NCBI GenBank assembly: GCA_902780985.1
Contig: CACZHN010000129.1
Coordinates: 1-7,223 of the forward strand
Length of the DNA: 7,223 nt
Direction of reading: 5' to 3'
Source: an uncultured Lachnospiraceae bacterium
Lineage (GTDB): Bacteria > Bacillota_A > Clostridia > Lachnospirales > Lachnospiraceae
A program made the translations under genes and the position numbers. Each line of letters opens with the position of its first letter. Positions within the stretch are counted from its first letter, which is position 1. The notes under the pieces are model-generated. The model saw nothing but the letters and a program-made list of their open reading frames with translations, was not told where the DNA came from and made no database searches. Positions 1 through 7,223 of this stretch are shown here, piece by piece.

Positions 1-1310
1 AGGCTGTAGCTGTTCAGCCAGTTGATAGCAGGGAAATGTCTCTGATATGCAAGCTGTGCATCCAGTGACCAGAACACCTTAACGATACGAAGTGTTGCCT
101 GTGATACAGGCTCGGAAATATCACCACCCGGAGGAGATACGGCTCCGATAGCCGAAAGTGCACCCTCTCTGTCATCGCTTCCGAGACATACTACGTGTCC
201 TGCTCTTTCGTAGAACTGAGCAAGACGGGAAGCAAGGTATGCAGGATAACCTTCCTCACCCGGCATTTCCTCGAGACGTCCTGACATCTCACGAAGGGCC
301 TCTGCCCATCTTGATGTTGAGTCAGCCATGAGGGCTACGGAGTAACCCATGTCTCTGAAGTACTCTGCAAGTGTGATACCCGTGTAAATTGATGCCTCAC
401 GGGCAGCAACAGGCATATCCGATGTATTTGCGATAAGGATAGTTCTCTTCATGAGAGACTCGCCTGTCTTCGGATCCTTGAGTTCAGGGAACTCGTTAAG
501 AACGTCGGTCATCTCGTTTCCACGCTCTCCGCATCCGATATATACAACTATGTCGGCATCAGCCCACTTTGCAAGCTGATGCTGGATTACTGTCTTACCT
601 GAACCGAAAGGTCCCGGAACGGCAGCAACACCACCCTTTGCGATAGGGAAGAATGTATCTACAACTCTCTGTCCTGTTACAAGCGGCATCTTCGGAGGAA
701 GCTTCTTCTGATAAGGTCTTCCCTTACGAACCGGCCACTTCTGCATAAGTGTAAGATTCTTATCTCCTGATTCTGTCTCAACGACAGCTACGGTCTCTTC
801 TACTGTGTAAGAACCGCCGGAAATGCTCTTGATAGTACCTTCGATTCCGTAAGGAACCATGATCTTCTGTGTTACAACTGATGTTTCTTCAACAGTACCG
901 ATAATATCTCCCGCTACAACCTTGTCGCCTACTGCAGCTGTTGCTACGAAATCCCACTTAGCCTCACGGTCAAGTGAAGGAACTTCAACACCTCTGTCGA
1001 GGAGGTTGCTGCCTGTAGCCTCAAGAATCTTTGTAAGAGGTCTCTGAATACCGTCGTATATGGAACCCATAAGTCCCGGTCCGAGTTCTACAGAAAGAGG
1101 AACGTCCATTGATTCAACCGGTTCGCCCGGTCCGAGACCTGAGGTCTCTTCGTAAACCTGGATGGATGCCTCATCTCCGTGCATCTCGATGATCTCACCG
1201 ATAAGTCTCTTATCACTAACACGCACAACGTCGAACATGTCCGCATTTCTCATGCCTGTTGCGATAACGAGAGGTCCTGCGACCTTTTTAATCTTTCCAA
1301 TTACTCCCAT
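1..1310 (-). CDS. ntpA: V-type ATPase catalytic subunit A (3' part cut by window edge)
   Basis: Catalytic, nucleotide-binding subunit of the cytoplasmic A3B3 head; it couples ATP hydrolysis or synthesis to rotation of the central stalk. The ATG at 1308-1310 follows an AAGGAAAGGAGA ribosome site. The visible 436 codons are open throughout. Residues 1-70 look like the N-terminal beta-barrel (starts [19 protein letters not shown]), followed by the insertion ('bulge') domain typical of A rather than B subunits. The P-loop GPFGSGKT is at about 233-240, and GCGERGNEM at 259-267 carries the predicted catalytic glutamate E262. A conserved [20 protein letters not shown] block follows. The alpha/beta-family signature [10 protein letters not shown] is at 427-436, at the very edge. 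Family members are about 590 residues, so roughly 150 C-terminal residues lie outside. The gene begins 21 bp after the F-subunit stop. Identity is very secure; nothing is missing from the active site in the visible part. Confidence 0.98.
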   Translation of the reverse strand, partial: MGVIGKIKKVAGPLVIATGMRNADMFDVVRVSDKRLIGEIIEMHGDEASIQVYEETSGLGPGEPVESMDVPLSVELGPGLMGSIYDGIQRPLTKILEATGSNLLDRGVEVPSLDREAKWDFVATAAVGDKVVAGDIIGTVEETSVVTQKIMVPYGIEGTIKSISGGSYTVEETVAVVETESGDKNLTLMQKWPVRKGRPYQKKLPPKMPLVTGQRVVDTFFPIAKGGVAAVPGPFGSGKTVIQHQLAKWADADIVVYIGCGERGNEMTDVLNEFPELKDPKTGESLMKRTILIANTSDMPVAAREASIYTGITLAEYFRDMGYSVALMADSTSRWAEALREMSGRLEEMPGEEGYPAYLASRLAQFYERAGHVVCLGSDDREGALSAIGAVSPPGGDISEPVSQATLRIVKVFWSLDAQLAYQRHFPAINWLNSYS

Positions 1311-1331
1311 GGAAAGTATCTCCTTTCCTTA

Positions 1332-1649
1332 CTATTTACTGAATAGGATATCCGAACCTACAGCCTGCTCAACCGACTTGCGAACGGAAAGAATTCCTTC
1401 GCCCGTGTTACCCTTAACACCCGGTATAAGTATAATTGCAGGTGACATCATACTCTTATATTCATCAATCTTATCCGACATCATTCTCGCCAGCTCTTCG
1501 GTTACGTAGATGATACCGTAGCCGCTGTTAACAAGGGTAGAAAGCCTCTTCTTTGCTGTTTCGAGGTTATCCACCGGAAATGTACTCAGCCCGAGAGCCG
1601 CAAAGCCGTAAATGCTGTCGTAATCGCCCATTACTGCTATCTTATCCAT
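1332..1649 (-). CDS. ntpG: V-type ATPase central-stalk subunit F
   Basis: Small rotor subunit that binds subunit D in the central shaft inside the A3B3 head and, in characterised relatives, stimulates ATPase activity. The 105-residue length is normal for the family. It has the expected Rossmann-like pattern: a first strand and turn IAVMGDYDSIYGFAALGL (4-21), a strand YGIIYVTEELA (44-54), then PAIILIPG (70-77) with the glycine-rich KGNTGEGI and the closing VEQAVGSDIL helix (93-102). The start ATG lies inside the last codons of the C-subunit gene (8-bp overlap), with a GGAAAGGGTAAGG ribosome site also inside that gene. This suggests coupled translation of C and F, which meet in the complex. In E. 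hirae this gene is called ntpG; elsewhere it is atpF or vatF. Confidence 0.95.
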   Translation of the reverse strand: MDKIAVMGDYDSIYGFAALGLSTFPVDNLETAKKRLSTLVNSGYGIIYVTEELARMMSDKIDEYKSMMSPAIILIPGVKGNTGEGILSVRKSVEQAVGSDILFSK

Positions 1650-2610
1650 ACATTTTCCTTACCCTTTCCGATATAGTCTGATCCGGAAATCCGTTTGCCT
1701 TAGCGGTAAGGATTATCCTGACCATCTGTATCTCATTCTGACGAGCAAGATAATATGCAACTATAGGTCCTATGGACTGAATGTTATTCTTCTGATCCAT
1801 GATACCCTTTATCATGACGTCGTCACACCATTTCTCAAATTCTGAAAAGGACTTGTTAATGGCTTCCGCTGCTTCCGCATACTTTGTCTTGGAAAGGAAT
1901 CCCAGAAGTTCGTCCTTTCCCGCTGCCGCTGCTTTCGCAAGCTGCTTTACATCAAATGCTCTGCATGGGCTGAGGGCCTCAAGTATGAAATCATAGGACT
2001 TCTTTGTAAGGCATCCTCTTACGGCAACCTTTATATCTGCCGTAGCTACCTTAGACTCCGCATAGTTCATGAGGAAGCTGTCTTTCGACTTAGCTGCCTG
2101 ACTGATCATTGCATCCAGACATGCCTTATCCACTACGGAATCGCATCTCTGTCCGTCTCTTGCCGTAAGCATAACATCCTTAGCGGTCTCAGCCGCTTTC
2201 TTCATGTATTCCGGAAGCTGTTCAAAATCATTGTCCCTGATCAGGTTTTTCAGTTTTTCACCGTCAAATCTGCTGCTCTTGTAAAATGCTTTCGGATCTT
2301 CAACATCCGTACATACCTGCTTCACCGCTGTTTTCAGGTTATGAAAATATTGGCGGAACATAAGTATATCGATTATATCCTCACTGACTCCCAGCTCGCT
2401 CAGAACATCGCTTGTTCTGGCTTCCTCTATACTGAGGAGCTGTTCGGCATCCTTCGTATCATGTGTCCCCCATCCTCTTTCGGTGAGATAGGTTATCACG
2501 GCACTCTCGGAAGGAAGCCCTGAGATAGTCTGAATATCCGAATCCTTCAGCAGACTCTTTTCTTTTGTGCGAATACACGCAACTGCATAAATATAATCTG
2601 CGTCCTTCAT
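1642..2610 (-). CDS. ntpC: V-type ATPase subunit C (central-stalk socket, d/AC39 family)
   Basis: Funnel-shaped helical subunit that joins the D-F shaft to the membrane K ring. The 322 residues are almost wholly predicted helix, as in the AC39/subunit d family. The N-terminus DADYIYAVACIRTKEKSLL (3-21) fits the family's conserved first helix. RQYFHNLKTAVKQ (86-98) matches the usual Y-x-N-L-K helix. The C-terminal block IGPIVAYYLARQNEIQMVRI (280-299), followed by ILTAKANGFP and ISERVRKMY, is the most diagnostic part. The ATG at 2608-2610 has AGAGGAAAAG directly upstream. It lies 33 bp after the E-subunit stop and overlaps the F-subunit start by 8 bp. The family is divergent in sequence, so the middle of the protein is assigned by position and context. 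No disruption is seen. Confidence 0.94.
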   Translation of the reverse strand: MKDADYIYAVACIRTKEKSLLKDSDIQTISGLPSESAVITYLTERGWGTHDTKDAEQLLSIEEARTSDVLSELGVSEDIIDILMFRQYFHNLKTAVKQVCTDVEDPKAFYKSSRFDGEKLKNLIRDNDFEQLPEYMKKAAETAKDVMLTARDGQRCDSVVDKACLDAMISQAAKSKDSFLMNYAESKVATADIKVAVRGCLTKKSYDFILEALSPCRAFDVKQLAKAAAAGKDELLGFLSKTKYAEAAEAINKSFSEFEKWCDDVMIKGIMDQKNNIQSIGPIVAYYLARQNEIQMVRIILTAKANGFPDQTISERVRKMYG

Positions 2611-2643
2611 CTTTTCCTCTGTATCTTCAATTCAATATTCAGG

Positions 2644-3237
2644 TTAGCCCCAGATAATGGAATTGACTATATCCTGTAATCTGTCATGGTTTTCTTCAAA
2701 CAGTGCCTTAAATGTATAATTCTCTTCAATCTGTCCGTATTTAAGTATAAAACCGCTCTTTATCTCCGGTAATGAACCGGCTACCTTTATGGTTCCTCCC
2801 TTGCCTGCAGCGATCTTTCCGGCAGCAGCCTCAAAATCAGCAGGAATCCTTGCTAAATCGGAAGGGGAAAGGAACAGGCTTCCCTCACCTTTACCGGCAG
2901 CTTTCTCGATGAGCTTAAGGAGCATATCGAAATACTCCTTCGGCTCAGCCTTTTCCATAGCTGTCAGCGCATCGGTAAGAGTTGACTCTATTATGTTCTG
3001 TCTTGCATTAAGAAGGATAAGCTTTGCAGCCTGCTCGCTCTGTGCGGCATATCTCTTGCCTGCAAGCTCTATCTTCTTATCAGACTTGGCATTCTCTTCG
3101 ACGGAAAAAACCACGCATTCTTTGCCGGTCTTATCCACAAGTTCCGCAGCCTTGGCTTCAGCATCACTGATGATGGCAGCAGCTTCGCGGTCCGCAGACT
3201 CCTTTATAGAGTTGATGATCTTCTCTATACCCGCCAT
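2644..3237 (-). CDS. ntpE: V-type ATPase peripheral-stalk subunit E
   Basis: Stator subunit that pairs with the G/H subunit as an outer stalk linking the A3B3 head to subunit I. The 197 residues have the two-part family layout. Residues 1-85 form a charged, alanine-rich helix (IEKIINSIKESADREAAAII and onward) suited to a right-handed coiled coil with subunit G/H. Residues 86-197 form the globular head-binding domain, with GFILKYGQIEENYTFKALFE (162-181) as the conserved core, then HDRLQDIVNSIIW. The ATG at 3235-3237 has a strong AAAGGAGACACC ribosome site, so this gene appears to be initiated independently rather than by coupling. It is separated from K by 104 bp holding a large stem-loop (3280-3346), the only wide gap in the operon. 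Confidence 0.95.
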   Translation of the reverse strand: MAGIEKIINSIKESADREAAAIISDAEAKAAELVDKTGKECVVFSVEENAKSDKKIELAGKRYAAQSEQAAKLILLNARQNIIESTLTDALTAMEKAEPKEYFDMLLKLIEKAAGKGEGSLFLSPSDLARIPADFEAAAGKIAAGKGGTIKVAGSLPEIKSGFILKYGQIEENYTFKALFEENHDRLQDIVNSIIWG

Positions 3238-3279
3238 GGTGTCTCCTTTCTATAATCTATTCTCTATACTTCACTTCTT

Positions 3280-5829
<2,550 letters not shown>

Positions 5830-5836
5830 CTTCAGT

Positions 5837-5845
5837 TCCGCCTTT
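5837..5845 (-). promoter_or_regulatory. Ribosome binding site for the TTG start of ntpI
   Basis: AAAGGCGGA on the minus strand sits 7 nt before the TTG at 5829 and directly after the TAG stop (5846-5848) of the G/H gene. The internal ATG at 5812-5814 lacks a comparable site. The arrangement supports re-initiation by ribosomes finishing the upstream gene. Confidence 0.7.
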
Positions 5846-6163
5846 CTATAAATTATTAACTATTTCATCTATTACGGCCTTAATAGCTCCCGGCTCTTTA
5901 GCCTTCGCCGCTTCGGCCATTTTATCTGCTTCAACTCCGGCATCAGCTTTTGCTTTCTCTATAGCTGCTTCACCGTCGGCATCGGCTTTCTTCAGTCCGT
6001 CCTTAAGATAAGTTTCCGCGTCTTCAGCGGCTTTTGCCTTAAGTTCTTCTGCATCGGCCTGAGCCTTTTTTGCGATTTCAAGGGCTTTACCCTTAGCAGC
6101 TTCGAGTATTGCATCCGCATCAGCTTCGGCTTTGTTGACAGCATTCATTGCGTCTTCCAACAT
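5846..6163 (-). CDS. ntpF: V-type ATPase peripheral-stalk subunit G/H (coiled coil)
   Basis: First gene of the operon. The 105-residue product is highly charged and 30 percent alanine (31 residues), with a single aromatic residue (Y52). This is the composition of the long helical G/H stator subunit that pairs with the N-terminal helix of subunit E. Residues 8-90 read as one continuous helix rich in A, E, K and D. A short C-terminal segment, PGAIKAVIDEIVNNL (91-105), follows a helix-breaking proline and glycine and is likely the head-contacting end. The ATG at 6161-6163 follows TAGGAGGA with 10 nt spacing. Low-complexity sequence makes homology weak alone, but size, composition and first place in an F-I-K-E-C-G-A operon make the call firm. 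In E. hirae this position is ntpF. Confidence 0.9.
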   Translation of the reverse strand: MLEDAMNAVNKAEADADAILEAAKGKALEIAKKAQADAEELKAKAAEDAETYLKDGLKKADADGEAAIEKAKADAGVEADKMAEAAKAKEPGAIKAVIDEIVNNL

Positions 6164-6193
6164 GCGTGCAAATTCCTCCTAATTTTCTTGCCG

Positions 6194-6211
6194 TGAACGC
6201 CCCCGCGTTCA
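6194..6211 (-). promoter_or_regulatory. Leader stem-loop upstream of the ATPase operon
   Basis: A perfect 7-bp stem, TGAACGC and GCGTTCA, closes a four-base loop read GGGG on the transcribed strand. It sits 13 nt before the ribosome site of the first gene. There is no T-run after it, so it is not a terminator. If transcription starts from the -10 at 6219-6224, the hairpin would be at the extreme 5' end of the mRNA, where it could protect against decay or modulate ribosome access. The function is inferred. Confidence 0.6.
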
Positions 6212-6218
6212 GTACTGT

Positions 6219-6247
6219 ATTGTATCAAATTTCGTTTCCCAACACAA
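6219..6247 (-). promoter_or_regulatory. Candidate sigma-A-type promoter for the ATPase operon
   Basis: TACAAT at 6219-6224 matches 5 of 6 consensus -10 bases. A weak TTGTGT -35 (3 of 6) lies at 6242-6247 with an ideal 17-bp spacer. A start near 6212 would give a leader of about 48 nt. A second candidate lies upstream: CATAAT at 6256-6261 with GTGACA at 6277-6282 (15-bp spacer). Which is used cannot be decided from sequence, but the upstream terminator shows a promoter must lie in this region. Confidence 0.5.
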
Positions 6248-6259
6248 CAAAATCTATTA

Positions 6260-6281
6260 TGACAAACGCGATTTTTTGTCA
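6260..6281. promoter_or_regulatory. Inverted repeat TGACAAA-N8-TTTGTCA, possible operator
   Basis: Two perfect 7-bp half-sites face each other, at 6260-6266 and 6275-6281, in the operon's promoter region. A third TTTGTCA copy lies at 6287-6293. The pair covers the space between the -10 and -35 of the upstream promoter candidate and would be about 48 to 70 bp upstream of the start from the downstream one. That placement fits a repressor or an activator site. No regulator can be named. Confidence 0.45.
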
Positions 6282-6294
6282 CATTTTTTGTCAC
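6271..6294. repeat. Perfect tandem duplication of a 12-bp unit
   Basis: ATTTTTTGTCAC occurs twice without interruption (6271-6282 and 6283-6294), or GTGACAAAAAAT on the transcribed strand. It overlaps the inverted repeat at 6260-6281 and lies between the terminator of the right-hand gene and the promoter candidates. The 12-bp period is a little over one helical turn, so two bound proteins would lie on nearly the same face. Confidence 0.8.
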
Positions 6295-6308
6295 TTCCTA
6301 TTAAATGT

Positions 6309-6340
6309 AAAAATCGCCCGAAAGTCTCACTTTCGGGCGA
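6309..6340 (-). terminator. Intrinsic terminator of the beta-solenoid gene
   Basis: An 11-bp perfect stem, TCGCCCGAAAG (6314-6324) with CTTTCGGGCGA (6330-6340), has a 5-nt loop and is followed on the minus strand by a five-T run (6309-6313). It begins 17 nt past the stop of the gene at 6358. It separates that gene from the ATPase operon, so the operon needs its own promoter downstream. Read the other way there is only A/T-mixed sequence after the stem, so termination should be in one direction. Confidence 0.92.
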
Positions 6341-6357
6341 AATAATTATTTCTTAAT

Positions 6358-7223
6358 TTATATCGACATTTTTTCGCTTTCTCTGCCGTTGATCACAGCC
6401 TGATATCTGGTATCCATTACCAGGAAATCTTCTGACTTTCCGAGGCTCTCTTTGTTGATCTTCGACTTCTGCCATACACTTACATCCGAGCTGTATATAG
6501 TTACTTTCACCGGAGACTCCTCATCGTAAGGACTTCCGAAGTTTACTACATTTGTTCCCTGAAGCACGGTTCTGAAAGATGCCATCTTCAGTGAGAATTC
6601 CGATCTTCCGTGCATACAGCCCACGCAGGTGCAGTTCTCGACTCTGGCATTTACCGCGGCCGATGCTTCGTGAATATCAACCGATGCATGGCTTCCGTCA
6701 ACGGTTCCGAAGGCAACCAGTTCTTTTCCGCTGGCATAACACTTAATGGAGGATCCCCACATTCTGAGGCTTACCTTTCCCTTAAGCGAGCCTATACATG
6801 CTCCCCTGTTGACTGCCATATTGGTTTCGAAATCACAGCTGTGGATATCCAGAGATGTATTGCCTCTGAAGGTTCCGATAGCCACTGCATTTTCGGAATT
6901 CATATTTATGACATAACGTCCCTTCTTTATCTGTATCGGACCACCGAAGCCCGAACCGATTCCGATACTGTCGGTTCCGCTGATATTCATGTTTATGCAG
7001 CCGTCCTGATAGAAATTGATGGTTCCGTGACGCTTGTCGAATACATTTCCGATTCCGTATCCCTGACTGGAATTAATGGTAATGTAAAGATTACCGTCTC
7101 CCTCGAACTCCAGGATGGATCCTTCCGGAACCTGTATACCACCGTTATGGAGGTAGTTGTCTCCGACCAGATCTATTACCACGTTGCAGTTCTGTCCGAT
7201 AGATATCTCAGGGCCTGCGGTCT
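6358..7223 (-). CDS. Repeat protein, predicted beta-solenoid (N-terminus beyond window)
   Basis: The frame is open to the right edge, so the true start is outside; the GTG at 7182 is an internal valine codon in a stretch reading GQNCNVVIDLVGDNYL. The visible 288 codons contain seven degenerate repeats of 27-31 residues, each opening with a small-residue/aromatic-x-Gly motif (GIGN, GIGS, AIGT, CIGS, AFGT, CVGC, NFGS), then alternating hydrophobic strand residues such as SLDIHSCDF or SVDIHEASA. This pattern, after the segment NGGIQVPEGSILEFEGDGNL, resembles right-handed beta-helix proteins often labelled carbohydrate-binding or pectate-lyase-like. About 32 residues after the repeats form a non-repeat tail ending EKMSI. 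No catalytic motif or membrane anchor is visible. Nine cysteines in the visible part are unusual for a secreted Firmicute protein. Location and ligand are unknown; no functional link to the ATPase is shown, as a terminator separates them. Confidence 0.75.
   Translation of the reverse strand, partial: TAGPEISIGQNCNVVIDLVGDNYLHNGGIQVPEGSILEFEGDGNLYITINSSQGYGIGNVFDKRHGTINFYQDGCINMNISGTDSIGIGSGFGGPIQIKKGRYVINMNSENAVAIGTFRGNTSLDIHSCDFETNMAVNRGACIGSLKGKVSLRMWGSSIKCYASGKELVAFGTVDGSHASVDIHEASAAVNARVENCTCVGCMHGRSEFSLKMASFRTVLQGTNVVNFGSPYDEESPVKVTIYSSDVSVWQKSKINKESLGKSEDFLVMDTRYQAVINGRESEKMSI

Noticed and set aside
3238..3279. Possible internal promoter for E (several TATAGA/TTATAG-like hexamers)
   Set aside because: The stretch is AT-rich but no -35-like element is found at proper spacing, so there is too little to call a promoter.
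6309..6350. Bidirectional use of the terminator at 6309-6340
   Set aside because: On the plus strand the stem is followed by AAATAATTATT rather than a T-run, and there is no plus-strand gene to terminate.
7180..7182. GTG at 7182 as the start of the beta-solenoid protein
   Set aside because: The frame stays open to the window edge with repeat-like sequence before it, and no ribosome site lies upstream; it is an internal valine codon.

Overview
The window is dominated by a V-type (A/V-type, rotary) ATPase operon transcribed on the minus strand, so it reads from right to left. In transcription order the genes are peripheral-stalk subunit G/H (ntpF-like), membrane subunit I (ntpI), proteolipid K (ntpK), peripheral-stalk subunit E (ntpE), central-stalk subunits C (ntpC) and F (ntpG), and catalytic subunit A (ntpA), which runs off the left edge after 436 residues. 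The order F-I-K-E-C-G-A matches that known from the Enterococcus hirae ntp operon, so B and D subunits are expected just left of the window. The genes are tightly packed: gaps of 1 to 33 bp, one 8-bp overlap, and one wider gap of 104 bp between K and E.

The organism looks like an anaerobic Firmicute, most likely a clostridium of the Lachnospiraceae type. This is inferred from strong AGGAGG-type ribosome binding sites, moderate GC content, the bacterial V-ATPase gene order and the style of the neighbouring beta-solenoid gene. The genus cannot be read from the sequence.

Layout from the right edge: a partial gene for a repeat protein (predicted beta-solenoid, 6358-7223), its intrinsic terminator (6309-6340), a leader region of about 145 bp with candidate promoters, a perfect 12-bp tandem repeat, an overlapping inverted repeat and a GC-rich leader hairpin (6194-6294), then the ATPase operon to position 1.

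The products should form one machine. A (with B, outside) hydrolyses or makes ATP. F and C (with D, outside) form the central rotor shaft and its socket on the K ring. E and G/H form the outer stalks. I is the membrane stator that passes ions to the K ring. The K subunit keeps the full set of side chains that bind Na+ in the E. hirae enzyme, so a sodium-coupled pump is the best prediction. The most unusual non-coding feature is a long nested stem-loop that begins at the K stop codon and fills much of the only wide gap in the operon. It is a candidate for setting the excess of K over the other subunits, or a dispersed palindromic repeat. I found no clearly new system; most of the window is a conserved housekeeping operon.
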